From: CAYSRJ01 sp964521865
Lineage (GTDB): Bacteria; Spirochaetota; B62-G9; DRHN01
DNA: 64,000 bases
Assembly (NCBI GenBank): GCA_964521865.1
Contig: CAZFTJ010000010.1
Coordinates: 1 to 64,000, forward strand
Reading direction: 5' to 3'
Position numbers and translations under genes: made by a program. Shown here in pieces: positions 17,972 to 27,780 of the stretch (its first letter is position 1; every line of letters begins with the position of its first letter). Below the pieces are notes generated by a model. It saw only the letters and a program-made list of their open reading frames with translations. It was not told the origin of the DNA and made no database searches.

Positions 17972-18178
17972 CGAGGGTATCGTTTGCAATCCCTGGATAT
18001 TTCCGAATATTCATCCTCAGATAGATCGCGTTATTATCCGGACGTTTCTCATCCGGATAGTGCCGCCGGTGAGCGGTATTAAACGAAAAGCGCTCGATAA
18101 GATAAACTGTCGATAATTAATTGATTGACCCTGGACTGTACAGGGCTTAAGATAAATTGTATCGTTTTTAAATAATAA

Positions 18179-18553
18179 ACAGACCTGCGAAACGGTCGCG
18201 GGGAGATGCGGTCTCGGGAATGATCTTTCACGAACGAACCGTCCTCTCTGAGGAAAGTCCGGGCTCCTAAAGGGCGTGGTGCTGGGTAATACCCAGGAGG
18301 AGCGATCCCATGGAAAGTGCAGCAGAAAATATACCGCTTCGGCTCAGGCAGCCGGAGTAAGGGTGAAAAGGCGAGGTAAGAGCTCACCGCCTGGAATGGC
18401 GACATTCCAGCGGCTTGTAAACCCCACCAGGAGCAAGGCCGAATAGACAGGCGTATAGTGGCCCGCTATTGCCTCACGGGTAGGCCGCGCGAGGTGTTTC
18501 ACACCCCAGATAGATGACCGTTGAAAACAGAACCCGGCTTACCGCAGGTCTGT
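18179..18553 (+). ncRNA. rnpB: RNase P RNA, class A
   Basis: The catalytic RNA of RNase P, which trims tRNA 5' ends. The P1 helix is explicit: ACAGACCTGCG (18179-18189) pairs with CGCAGGTCTGT (18543-18553). The universal core elements GAGGAAAGTCCGGGCTC (from about 18249) and ACAGAACCCGGCTTA (near the 3' end) are present, as is the GGTAAGAGCTCACC region. About 375 nt is a normal length. T-rich DNA follows the 3' end. Confidence 0.96.
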
Positions 18554-18596
18554 TTTATTTTTATCGATACCTATATCGAAGTGCCGGCTTTTGAAA

Positions 18597-19580
18597 ATGT
18601 ACATGTTCCAATACACACTTGTAAGAGGCATAGCACCGGAGAAACTCAAGCCGTGTCCGGAAGACCTTTCGATCGAGTACTTCCATTCTCCGGATCAACA
18701 ACCGGGGTACAAGGCAACCGGACCCATTCCCGCTTATTACCCGCCGATTCTGCTGAGGAACCGGGGGAGCTACCATGTTCTCATCGGAAAAGAGCACATC
18801 GATTATTATATCGATAAAGATCTTCCATTACCATACGGACTTGCGGTAGAAAGAGGCGGAAGTTTACCCGAGTTTTTTCAGAAGCTCATTCAGGTTAAAA
18901 AAGAACTATACGGCTTCAACGCTGTCGAAAAAGCCGTTGCAATGAAAAAGCTTTTTGCCCTCACAAAACCACATGAAGCAGATACGTGTGCGCTTCTTGA
19001 TATTCCGAAGAGCGAGGGCATGATTCGAAAGTATCTTCTTCTTGCAGATGCATCCGACCGTATCAAATCTCTCATTCTCACCGGGAAAATAAGTGAATTT
19101 ACGGCATTCGAAATATTTCAGTTTGACAGAGATGAATGGGATGAGGTCGCATCGTTCGTATCGTTATTGTCTCTCGGCACGAGAAAGCGAAACGAAATTG
19201 TTACCATGCTGTTCGATATTACCAGAAGAGATAATAAAAGTGTGGTAGAAATCTTGAGGTGCAACGGAATTGTCTCGATTCTTGGTTCTCATATCGACAG
19301 CCCGCAAAAAGGGCAGGGGGTCTACGAACATATCTACTCACTCAGATTCCCGCGTATACATGAATACAGAAAACGGTTCTTTCTTCTGCTGCGGGAGACA
19401 GGAATTGAGCGGTATGCCCATCTGGAAATTCCGCGGGATTTCGAAAAGTGGCTCTTCAAGCTCGATTTTTCATTCGGCTCTCTTGAAGAATTCAGGAAAA
19501 ATATTTCGTACCTGGGTAAAACGGCGAATGATCCCTGTTTTAAGGAGCTTCTGGATATGAGAACTCTGAAGAGACCCTGA
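18597..19580 (+). CDS. ParB-like / KorB-type domain protein (tentative)
   Basis: About 327 residues. The segment around residues 130-210 (IPKSEGMIRKYLLLADASDRIKSLILTGKISEFTAFEI) resembles the helix-turn-helix and spacer region of ParB-family DNA-binding proteins, where a short recognition helix is followed by leucine-rich helices. I do not see the N-terminal ParB CTPase motif (GxxRxxA), so it is an atypical or distant member. Start ATG 18597 is tentative; TTG 18591 and ATG 18603 are in frame and no strong ribosome binding site is present. It begins 43 bases after rnpB. Confidence 0.65.
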   Translation: MYMFQYTLVRGIAPEKLKPCPEDLSIEYFHSPDQQPGYKATGPIPAYYPPILLRNRGSYHVLIGKEHIDYYIDKDLPLPYGLAVERGGSLPEFFQKLIQVKKELYGFNAVEKAVAMKKLFALTKPHEADTCALLDIPKSEGMIRKYLLLADASDRIKSLILTGKISEFTAFEIFQFDRDEWDEVASFVSLLSLGTRKRNEIVTMLFDITRRDNKSVVEILRCNGIVSILGSHIDSPQKGQGVYEHIYSLRFPRIHEYRKRFFLLLRETGIERYAHLEIPRDFEKWLFKLDFSFGSLEEFRKNISYLGKTANDPCFKELLDMRTLKRP

Positions 19581-19742
19581 TTGAACCTTTCAACTGCGGA
19601 ACCGTGTGTATTTGATTTGATATTTCAGCACCGATACTGAGAACGGCCGCGGTTTGATTCTTTTACATGAGAGCACGTTCCGGGTATTGATTGAGCCCAG
19701 GAGGTATGATTTTCCTGCCGCAGTGGTTTGGGGTTGCACGTG

Positions 19743-20096
19743 TTACGGCAGGCTCTGATCGATGACATTGAGCATTTCCCGAAGATCCTTTCGTATTTCC
19801 TCTATAAATTTCATTCTGTTGCTCTTGTGCCTCCCGAGCAGGACATCCCACAACACATTTTTTGCGCCTGAGATGCTATATCCCTGTTCGTACATGAGCT
19901 TTTTTATCTGTCGAATAATAAATATATCCCGTGCAGTATAGAGTCTGTGGCCTGCTCGATTTTTTACTGGCTGTAAGAATGGAAACTCCTTTTCCCAGTA
20001 CCGAAGAATATAGGCCTTTATCCCCGTTTTTGCGGACGCCTCGCCGATGGTGAGAAAATTATTTTCTTCTGCTTCCGACTTTGTTTTCTTCTCCAT
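19743..20096 (-). CDS. MerR-family transcriptional regulator
   Basis: About 117 residues. The MerR winged helix is clear: LTIGEASAKTGIKAYILRYWEKEFPFLQPVKNRAGHRLYTARDI. The C-terminal part (about 75-117) is a dimerisation helix without a metal-binding Cys motif, so the effector is unknown. It overlaps the end of plsY by 38 bases, so it is translated from the same transcript. Start ATG 20096 was chosen; a TTG two codons earlier is possible. Confidence 0.88.
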   Translation of the reverse strand: MEKKTKSEAEENNFLTIGEASAKTGIKAYILRYWEKEFPFLQPVKNRAGHRLYTARDIFIIRQIKKLMYEQGYSISGAKNVLWDVLLGRHKSNRMKFIEEIRKDLREMLNVIDQSLP

Positions 20097-20676
20097 GAAC
20101 AAGTCTCTTGATATTTGATATATGTCTCGTCACGACCGTAATGAAAATGAGAATTGCAAAGAACAGGGTATAGATGCTCGAATGGCCGTACGCGAGAAAC
20201 AGAGAGACGGATATGAAAAACGCCGTTACTGCAGAGAGAGAACCTACCGATACATACCGAGTCGTAGCAACAGCAACTGCGAAGATACCTAGAGCGATTA
20301 TCGTTGATGCCGGATGCAGTGCCAGTGCGACGCCAAGACCTGCACTGACTCCTTTTCCGCCTTTAAATTTCAAAAACGGGGTGAATATATTTCCCAGGAT
20401 CACCGTAATCCCGAGCAGTAATCTGAAAAGCGGCAGGTTTGAATAGAGATTCGCCAGAAAAAAAGCGCCGGCAAAAGCCTTGCCTGCGTCTATAGTAAGC
20501 ACAACGCCTCCGAGCAGAATTCCTTCCGTCCTCAAAACATTGGTTGCACCGATATTACCGCTTCCAGAATCGCGTATATCCCTGTTTTTTACGAGCTTGA
20601 CGAGCAGGTATCCTGTCGGAATACCGCCAATGAGAAAGGCGGTTATAAATGGGTATATGTTCAGCAATACTTTCAT
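20059..20676 (-). CDS. plsY: PlsY, acyl-phosphate glycerol-3-phosphate acyltransferase
   Basis: 205 residues, an integral membrane enzyme that transfers an acyl group from acyl-phosphate to glycerol-3-phosphate, the first step of phospholipid synthesis. The family motifs are present: SGNIGATNVLR (about 37-48), FKGGKGVSAG (about 103-112) and RHISNIKRL near the C-terminus, with several hydrophobic membrane helices between them. Its ATG overlaps the stop of der by four bases (ATGA). Confidence 0.94.
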   Translation of the reverse strand: MKVLLNIYPFITAFLIGGIPTGYLLVKLVKNRDIRDSGSGNIGATNVLRTEGILLGGVVLTIDAGKAFAGAFFLANLYSNLPLFRLLLGITVILGNIFTPFLKFKGGKGVSAGLGVALALHPASTIIALGIFAVAVATTRYVSVGSLSAVTAFFISVSLFLAYGHSSIYTLFFAILIFITVVTRHISNIKRLVHGEENKVGSRRK

Positions 20677-21983
20677 CTTTTTTTCAGAGTAATCGAAACA
20701 GGCACACCTTCAAAGTGGAATTCTTTTCTCACTGCGTTTGCCAGATATCTTTTGAAATTCCTGTCTGAACTTTTGGTTCGCCTCACAAAGAATTCGAATT
20801 CAGGAGGAGCAGTTTTTTTTTGCACTCCGTATTTAACTTCATCTCTGTTTTGAAAAAGTGTGCTTATAAAAGCGTTGAGCTGAGAAGTTTTGACACTTTT
20901 GTGATAATTATTATACACCTTTAAGATATTTTTCAATAATTTTATTTTATTGTATCCTGTTTTTGCAGAGAGGGGAATTACCTCTGCAAAAGATATATGG
21001 GGAAAGTAGTAGTATACGTCACGTATGAAGTCTTTTTCATTCTTCCCATACTGCCCTGCTAGATCCCATTTGTTTGCTCCGATAATAAGCGCTTTTTTCT
21101 CGCTCACAACGATGTCGGCAATCTTTTTATCCTGTGCCGTGATGCCTTTGCAGGCATCGATGAGAAGCAGTGAAATTGTGGATTTTTGTATCGCTTCTTT
21201 TGTTCTCACAAGGCTGTAGTATTCGATGTTCTCCCGAACACGCCGTCTCTTGCGCAGTCCTGCAGTGTCGATGAGATTGATTGTGTACCCCTCGTACAAT
21301 AGTATTTCATCCACACTGTCCCTTGTTGTTCCGGGGAGAGGAGTAACCAGGGACCTCTCCATATCAACAAGCACATTGAGAATAGAGGATTTTCCTACAT
21401 TGGGCCTCCCAACGATCGCAACATCAATGATCCCGGGCTCCTTATCTGAAACCGGATGGGCCTCAGATTGTTTTGTTTTTACGATATGTTCCTTTATTTT
21501 TTCCCTGAGCAGGGAGATGTTTGTTCCGTGCAGCGCGGATACCGGAAGGGGATCATTGAAACCGAGGGCATAGAAATCGTACTGATTCTCGAGCAGTGTG
21601 TTGTTATCAGCCTTATTGAGTACCAAAATCGAGGGTTTGCCGCTTTTTCTCACTATTTCGGCTATCTCAAAATCTTCTGCATTCAAATCCCTGATATCAC
21701 AAGTGAATACAATAAGCGAGGCTTCCCTAATGAGCCTGCGGTTCAATTCCTGGGAAGCAGTATGAATATCGCCGAGATCCTGAGTAAATCCCGCTGAATC
21801 CGCCATATTGACCCTGACTCCGCTCAAATCAAGGGATTCTACGTTGATATCCCTGGTAACCCCGGGCTCAGGTGCAACTATTGCCTTTCTTCTTTGAATG
21901 AGTCTGTTGAAAAGGGAGGATTTGCCTACATTCGGTTTCCCGACAATTACAACTGTAGGCAGACGTGCTGTTTTTTTATGCAT
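20673..21983 (-). CDS. der: Der (EngA), double-domain GTPase for ribosome assembly
   Basis: 436 residues with two tandem GTPase domains: first GKPNVGKSSLFN, DSAGF and NKAD; second GRPNVGKSSILN, DTAGL and NKWD; then the KH-like C-terminal domain. It acts in 50S ribosome assembly. I chose the ATG at 21983, overlapping the ptsI stop by 8 bases; a TTG at 22004 in frame would add seven residues. It forms an operon with ptsI, plsY and the MerR gene. Confidence 0.95.
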   Translation of the reverse strand: MHKKTARLPTVVIVGKPNVGKSSLFNRLIQRRKAIVAPEPGVTRDINVESLDLSGVRVNMADSAGFTQDLGDIHTASQELNRRLIREASLIVFTCDIRDLNAEDFEIAEIVRKSGKPSILVLNKADNNTLLENQYDFYALGFNDPLPVSALHGTNISLLREKIKEHIVKTKQSEAHPVSDKEPGIIDVAIVGRPNVGKSSILNVLVDMERSLVTPLPGTTRDSVDEILLYEGYTINLIDTAGLRKRRRVRENIEYYSLVRTKEAIQKSTISLLLIDACKGITAQDKKIADIVVSEKKALIIGANKWDLAGQYGKNEKDFIRDVYYYFPHISFAEVIPLSAKTGYNKIKLLKNILKVYNNYHKSVKTSQLNAFISTLFQNRDEVKYGVQKKTAPPEFEFFVRRTKSSDRNFKRYLANAVRKEFHFEGVPVSITLKKR

Positions 21984-23745
21984 TCTGTCTGAAATAGTCT
22001 TCAAGGAATTTGAAACGGCTGATCATTTCATCCCTGATGTATCTGCTGACATCATGTTTTAATGAGAAATCAAGCGATGTCTCGGCTATCTTCTGTGCCT
22101 CATCGAGAGATGAGTTCATGATTATGTTCTTCACAATTGGAATTGACATTGTGCTCATGCTGAGACGGCGGAACCCGAGTCCGATGAGAAGCAGACTGTA
22201 CAGGGGGTCTCCCGCCATTTCTCCGCAAATGCTGAGCTCGACCCCTTTGGTGCTGGCGGTTTTGTAGATTTTTTTAAGAAGCCTGAGAATTGCCGGGTGA
22301 CCCGGATCGAAATCTTCGGCAACCATTTCGTTTCCCCTGTCTATTGCGAGCGTGTACTGAATGAGATCGTTGGTGCCGACGCTTATGAAATCCACGAATT
22401 CACTGATTTTATCTAAAAGTAGAACACTTGAAACGGTTTCTACCATAATACCGAGTGCGATGTTTCCATTAAATGGAAGTTTTTGCCCGGCAAGCTCGTC
22501 TTTGCACTGACGTACGATATCATGAATTTGCCGAAGCTCATCCACATCATTCACCATGGGAAACATAATACGGGCATTACCGAAGTATGCTGCCCGCAGT
22601 ATAGCTCTGATCTGCGCCTTCAGAATATCAGAGTGGACCAGTACGAACCGGATACCGCGCAATCCTAAAAAGGGGTTTGCCTCCTCGTATTCCTGCAGAT
22701 ACTCCGGTTTTTTATCTCCGCCTATATCGACAACCCGAATCGTGACGTCATAAGGAGCAATCTCCTTGACTATTTTTTTATAAATTTTGAACTGCTCGTT
22801 CTCGTCGGGCAGTGCAGTCCTGTTGAAGAATATGTATTCCGTTCTGAAAAGCCCGATGCCCCTGCAGCCGCATTCCTTAACCAGAATGAGCTCTTCTTCA
22901 AGATCCATATTTGCCTGGAGAAGAATTTTTTCACCGTCTTTTAAGACGCAGGATTTTTTTTCATTCTTTTTCCAATTTTTTTCGTAGTTGATCTGATCTC
23001 TTTCCTTATAGGTATAGAGAAGCTCGGTGTCTTTCTCCGGATCGACAATGACCATACCGACATTGCCGTCTACAATGATTTTAGTACCGGTTGTAACGAA
23101 CTTCGTGATGTCCTTTACACCGGTGACGGCCGGAAGTCTGATATCTCGCGCCATGATTGCGACATGTGAGGTACGATCGCCGATCTCTGTGACAAAGGCC
23201 TTGACCTTTTTTTTATAAAACGAAACAATTTCAGGAGGAGAGAGAGTATGTGCAACAATAATGACATTATCGATATCATCCGGCAAATCCAGCTCAGCCC
23301 GGCCCATCAGGTTTTTCAGCACCTTGTGTCCGATAGAAATAACATCGGGCGCCCGTTCACGGAAGTAGTGATTTTTTGAACCGAGGAGCTGATCGGCCAT
23401 CTCCTGAATTACTTCGTTAAAAATCCACTCGATATTTATGTAGCTTTCCGTTATTTTTTCAGTCACCTTTTTCTGTACGAGTGGATCTTCAATCATGAGA
23501 AGAGCCGAATCGAGATACCCTTTTTTAAAGGCGGACTCTCCCTGATCAATCTCATTTTTGAGATCGAGAAGCTCGTCTCTCGTTTTCATCAGGGCATTAT
23601 TGAGCTTCTCTATTTCACTCTTTATGGAAGCCCCGCTTTTGCTGATTTGATACTTGGGGATGAATAAGTTCGTCTTCAGCAATACGACGGTCCGACCGAT
23701 CGATATTCTGCCAGATGCGGGTATTCCTTTGAAGAATTTTTCCAT
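21976..23745 (-). CDS. ptsI: PtsI, phosphoenolpyruvate-protein phosphotransferase (enzyme I)
   Basis: 589 residues. It transfers phosphate from phosphoenolpyruvate to HPr. The swivelling domain has the phospho-His signature GDRTSHVAIMARDIRLPAV (His194); the PEP-binding barrel shows GIGLFRTEYIFF, DIGGDKKPEYL, GTNDLIQYT and the catalytic Cys in ELSICGEMAGDP. No HPr or EII gene lies next to it, so it may serve regulation or a PTS encoded elsewhere. It heads an operon with der. Confidence 0.95.
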   Translation of the reverse strand: MEKFFKGIPASGRISIGRTVVLLKTNLFIPKYQISKSGASIKSEIEKLNNALMKTRDELLDLKNEIDQGESAFKKGYLDSALLMIEDPLVQKKVTEKITESYINIEWIFNEVIQEMADQLLGSKNHYFRERAPDVISIGHKVLKNLMGRAELDLPDDIDNVIIVAHTLSPPEIVSFYKKKVKAFVTEIGDRTSHVAIMARDIRLPAVTGVKDITKFVTTGTKIIVDGNVGMVIVDPEKDTELLYTYKERDQINYEKNWKKNEKKSCVLKDGEKILLQANMDLEEELILVKECGCRGIGLFRTEYIFFNRTALPDENEQFKIYKKIVKEIAPYDVTIRVVDIGGDKKPEYLQEYEEANPFLGLRGIRFVLVHSDILKAQIRAILRAAYFGNARIMFPMVNDVDELRQIHDIVRQCKDELAGQKLPFNGNIALGIMVETVSSVLLLDKISEFVDFISVGTNDLIQYTLAIDRGNEMVAEDFDPGHPAILRLLKKIYKTASTKGVELSICGEMAGDPLYSLLLIGLGFRRLSMSTMSIPIVKNIIMNSSLDEAQKIAETSLDFSLKHDVSRYIRDEMISRFKFLEDYFRQNA

Positions 23746-24004
23746 ACTTTCTCTCTCAACGACTGTAAAGATGGCGGTAGGTAAGCCTTATATCCAATGT
23801 CGAAGCTTTTGTATAATATATATGATTTTTTTTACATGAACAATTACCATTTCAGGCGATAAACTTCAGTAATTTCTCTTTTAAAAAATTGGTAAATGTG
23901 TATACTTTTTAGTAATTGTGTATCGATCTATGCCTTGGCCTATCAATTAAAACAGAGGAAAGAGTTGAGAATAAAAGTGTAAAAATGAAGGCGGAGGAGG
24001 ACAT

Positions 24005-25561
24005 GTGAAGCGGCTCATCCCGTTTCTTGCAGCTCTTGTTGCAGGATTTGTATTTTTTTCCTTTCTTTCGAGAACCGAGTATAACAACAATCGCACAGCG
24101 ATCTTTTACGAACAGCAAAGCAAAGATTGTTCGGTCATAGCAAAAGAGCTGAAGAACGATCTTGAAAAAGACGGCCTCAGGGTTGCTCTGTACGGTTTCG
24201 ATCCCTCGCAGATAAATTACTATGCGCTCTCAAATCCGGGATCCTTTTATATTACGAACGGCCCCAAGTCCTCGGAACTCTTTCATCTTCAGGGGAAAAG
24301 AGCATTTCTGGTTAAAGTTTTTGTTACCGGCCTCGAGGATACCAGACCTTACGGTATTTCCGGAAAAATGTTTGACGCTTTTTTACAAAAACAGCGGCTT
24401 TCAGGCCAGGAAATTTTACGGAGAATCTCCAAAGGCAGGTTGGATTCAGGAATTGTCTCTTTTCAGCATCTGGATTTTACAGTCCGGCCGGTTGCGGTAG
24501 ACGGTGTTTTTCCGGACATCGATTCAGTCAGGACGGGAAGATATGAAAAGATCTACAGGGCATATATATACACGGACTCGGAAAAGGACCGGATGATCAG
24601 CGAGACTCTCAATTCAATCGGCGATGCCTGGCTGGAAAAGACATTTTCTCTTGTTGCAGGCGGAGATATAATGCTTTCACGGGGTACTGCTCAGTGTATT
24701 GAAAAGTCAGGTCCCACCTATCCTTTTGAAAAGATTTACGATGAAATCAGGAAGTACGATATTGCGTTTGCAAACCTCGAATCGGTGATTTCAGCAGGAG
24801 GCAGACGGTTTTCACCCAACAAGGGTATCTATTTTCGTGCAGATCCGTCAGTCGTTACCGGCCTTGTATACAGCGGATTTGATGTGTTTTCGCTCGGCAA
24901 CAACCACACCCTCGACTGGGGCGTTGATGCCATACGAGATACAATGCGCCTCCTCGATAAAAACGACTTGAAGTACGCGGGGGTAGGTGCTACAAAAGAA
25001 GACGCATTCAAACCGGCGGTTGTTAACATCAGAGGTACAACGATTGCGTTTATTTCGTTCAACGACATATACCCTCTTGAGGTTCGGGAGAACCGGACAA
25101 ACGTCATGCGGACAGTTTCGATGACCGAGCCGTTTCTGGAGGAGAAGATTAAATATTTACGCGACCGGTATGATATCATTATTGCTTCCGTACATGCAGG
25201 AGTCGAATACAAAAAAGAACCCGAACTTCAAAAGGTCATAAAGATGCGTCAGCTCGTGGATTACGGGACGGATATCGTGATCGGAACACATCCGCATGTC
25301 ATACAGGGCATAGAGGTTTATCGAGGCGGACTTATTGCATACAGTCTTGGAAACTGTATTTTCGATCAATCATGGTCTCAAGAGACGAGCACCGGCATGC
25401 TGCTCGAAATATCATTTCTCGGTGCGAAACCGCTCTACTATAGACCGCGTATCATTTTAATAAACCGTTCGCAGGCGAGATTTTTGAATACAACTACAGC
25501 CCAACAGCTCATTTCATCACTATATACGGGGAGTGAAAAGAATGAATACATCAAAAACTAA
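24005..25561 (+). CDS. CapA-family protein (poly-gamma-glutamate synthesis type)
   Basis: 518 residues. An N-terminal signal/anchor helix (about 4-22) is followed by an unassigned region (about 25-210) and a CapA metallophosphatase-like domain with AGGDIMLSRG, FANLESVIS, SLGNNHTLDWG, SVHAGVEY, GTHPHVIQG and YSLGNCIFDQ. CapA-like proteins act in capsule or cell-surface polymer formation; the precise reaction is not settled. Start GTG at 24005 was chosen because GGAGGAGG precedes it and the ATG one base earlier leads to a stop. The next gene overlaps it by 20 bases. Confidence 0.88.
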   Translation: MKRLIPFLAALVAGFVFFSFLSRTEYNNNRTAIFYEQQSKDCSVIAKELKNDLEKDGLRVALYGFDPSQINYYALSNPGSFYITNGPKSSELFHLQGKRAFLVKVFVTGLEDTRPYGISGKMFDAFLQKQRLSGQEILRRISKGRLDSGIVSFQHLDFTVRPVAVDGVFPDIDSVRTGRYEKIYRAYIYTDSEKDRMISETLNSIGDAWLEKTFSLVAGGDIMLSRGTAQCIEKSGPTYPFEKIYDEIRKYDIAFANLESVISAGGRRFSPNKGIYFRADPSVVTGLVYSGFDVFSLGNNHTLDWGVDAIRDTMRLLDKNDLKYAGVGATKEDAFKPAVVNIRGTTIAFISFNDIYPLEVRENRTNVMRTVSMTEPFLEEKIKYLRDRYDIIIASVHAGVEYKKEPELQKVIKMRQLVDYGTDIVIGTHPHVIQGIEVYRGGLIAYSLGNCIFDQSWSQETSTGMLLEISFLGAKPLYYRPRIILINRSQARFLNTTTAQQLISSLYTGSEKNEYIKN

Positions 25562-26318
25562 ATATGTCGTACCATTTGTGATAATTCTTTTTCTCGGTAT
25601 CTATCAGGTTCTGCTTTCATTTAATTATCTCCCCTTTGTTGCGGGAAGTGAGGATATTCAGGTAGCCCTGTTTCTTCTCATCGGGTTGTACCTGTTTATT
25701 CTTTCACTGGATGTACAGAGGGTTATTCGGCGCACCCACGATCTGAAGGAAAATATCGAGATCAAGCTGAACCCGGAAAAACTGGAGGAGATACCCTATT
25801 CAAACAGTATTAAAAATGTCGGCCTCTGTAAATTTCTCATCGGCATACAGAACTTTTTCAAAAAAGTAGACTCTGCTGATGAAGCGTTGAAGAAATTACT
25901 CGTCGCGGCATCGCGGATTACACACTCTGCGCGGGCGTCGATCATGCTCCATGACAGGAAGAAGGACGAGCTCTATATCTATAAAACACTGGGCTGGAAA
26001 AGTAATGAGATAAAGTTCGTAAAGAATATGAGAAGCGCACCGGGCGAGGGAATTGCAGGGAGGGTCTTCCTCGATGAAAAACCGCTTTCAGTGAGTGGAG
26101 ACGAAATAAAAGAGGACATTGATTTCAAAGACAAGTACAAATCAGAATCGTTTATTTCACTACCCCTGTACGCCGGGAATAATGTTATCGGTGTGCTCAA
26201 TTTAACGGAAAAAGGGGAAGGAGGCTATGGTACTGCGGAAAAGGATGTTTTAACCTTTATAATAAATGAAATCGCACTGAAGCTCGCCTGTTTGGAAATA
26301 CATCCTGAGAAACAGTGA
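25542..26318 (+). CDS. Membrane-anchored GAF-domain protein
   Basis: 258 residues: two hydrophobic helices (about 7-24 and 37-55), a short charged linker, then a GAF domain (about 110-250) with ARASIMLHDRKKDELYIY, APGEGIAGRVFL and VIGVLNLTEK. GAF domains sense small ligands or redox state. There is no output domain (kinase, cyclase or phosphodiesterase), so it may act through a partner. Start ATG 25542 follows GGGGAGTG and overlaps the CapA-like gene, suggesting co-transcription. Confidence 0.82.
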   Translation: MNTSKTKYVVPFVIILFLGIYQVLLSFNYLPFVAGSEDIQVALFLLIGLYLFILSLDVQRVIRRTHDLKENIEIKLNPEKLEEIPYSNSIKNVGLCKFLIGIQNFFKKVDSADEALKKLLVAASRITHSARASIMLHDRKKDELYIYKTLGWKSNEIKFVKNMRSAPGEGIAGRVFLDEKPLSVSGDEIKEDIDFKDKYKSESFISLPLYAGNNVIGVLNLTEKGEGGYGTAEKDVLTFIINEIALKLACLEIHPEKQ

Positions 26319-26538
26319 AAGGTATATGGTGCCGTTGCACGCCGGAATAACGGATTCGGGCTTTGCACCGGTCCGGGTTTGGTGCATACCGTGTATGACC
26401 GACGAGATTATTCAGATGCTTTGAGTGCGAATAATCTCCTCTTTACTTGAAATGGACAATCTGTTATTTTTAATGATGCCTGAAACGACGGCTATGCTGC
26501 ATCCGTATACGTAATCTTATTACCGGCATGAATCATCT

Positions 26539-27552
26539 ATGAAGCTTCTCAGGAAAAAGTTTCTCATTATCTACGGCGCTGTCATCCTCATTATATCGGT
26601 ACTTCCGGCTTTTTCCCTGCTGAATGCGCCGGTGCGAGGAAGAGATGGTGCGGCGAATTTCATAATTCAACAGGGTAGAAGCGTTACATCTGTTGCAGAA
26701 GAGCTGAAAGATGCCGGTCTGATTCGTTCAAAATTTCTGTTTATTACACTTGTGAGACTGCGAAGGGGGACGGGAAGCATCAAGTCCGGTGAATACAGTA
26801 TCGAAAAGGGAAGTAAAACCTCTGATATTATAGACAAGCTTGTCAGAGGTGAAGTTGTAACGCTGAAGTTTACCGTGCCTGAGGGGCTCTATATTCGGCA
26901 GATTGCCGATCTACTGCAGGAAAACGGCGTAGTCTCTGCTGACAAGTTTATTGAGGCCTGCAGCAGCAGAGATCTTCTGGAAAAGTACGGTATTCCGTTT
27001 GACAGTGCTGAAGGTTTTCTCTTTCCAGACACCTATGTTGTCGCAAAGGGTCTTGATGCGCATAGAATCGTGGAAATTATGATACAGAGATTTTTCGAGG
27101 AGCTTGACCGTCTGCATTTCAATCGGTACAGCTCCGAAAAATTGAAACGCGTCGTTATCATTGCTTCACTTGTCGAGCGGGAAGCAAAGGCCGACAACGA
27201 GAGGCCTTTAATAGCGGCTGTGTTTTACAACCGCCTTAAAAAAAATAAAAGACTTGAATCATGCGCAACAGTGCAGTATATACTCGGGAAATCGAAAGAA
27301 CGCCTCCTCTTCAGTGATTTGAAGATTGAATCTCCCTACAATACGTATCTGCATACCGGTCTTCCCCCGGGTCCGATTGCAAACCCGGGAATCAAATCTA
27401 TTCAGGCCGCGATATCGCCTGCGGATGTGGATTATCTCTTTTTCGTTTCAAAAAAGGACGGAACTCATTACTTTTCGTCGACGTACAGAGAACACCTCGA
27501 GGCAATCGAAAAATACAACAGGTTCGATGTCATCGGTCATCACATAAGCTGA
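26539..27552 (+). CDS. mltG: MltG, endolytic murein transglycosylase
   Basis: 337 residues: an N-terminal membrane anchor (about 8-28), a LysM-like region and a YceG domain. The catalytic Glu lies in IIASLVEREAKADNERPLIA (Glu213), and the family-typical VFYNRLK, YNTYLHTGLPPGPIANPG and HYFS motifs follow. It cleaves nascent glycan strands in the periplasm and so sets strand length. A terminator lies directly after the stop codon. Confidence 0.94.
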   Translation: MKLLRKKFLIIYGAVILIISVLPAFSLLNAPVRGRDGAANFIIQQGRSVTSVAEELKDAGLIRSKFLFITLVRLRRGTGSIKSGEYSIEKGSKTSDIIDKLVRGEVVTLKFTVPEGLYIRQIADLLQENGVVSADKFIEACSSRDLLEKYGIPFDSAEGFLFPDTYVVAKGLDAHRIVEIMIQRFFEELDRLHFNRYSSEKLKRVVIIASLVEREAKADNERPLIAAVFYNRLKKNKRLESCATVQYILGKSKERLLFSDLKIESPYNTYLHTGLPPGPIANPGIKSIQAAISPADVDYLFFVSKKDGTHYFSSTYREHLEAIEKYNRFDVIGHHIS

Positions 27553-27572
27553 GCGGCTGCTCAGTTTTTTTT
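27547..27572 (+). terminator. Intrinsic terminator after mltG
   Basis: CTGAGC (27549-27554), a GGCT loop, GCTCAG (27559-27564) and eight Ts. The stem overlaps the mltG stop codon. Confidence 0.85.
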
Positions 27573-27780
27573 CGATGAAAGAGCTTTGATCTGCTGCTAC
27601 CGGTACGGCTCCATGCGCTGTTTTTTAAATCCGGGTTTACACAAGCGGTATTATACGGACGCAAATCGTCCGAATTACCTGCGGGCATCCGGTATACTGC
27701 GCTGCATGCGTATTCGAAAAGACAAGAACCCGATATCTTTGTATTAGAAATCATCGGCGGCATCGGGCAGAGAGAGAGCA

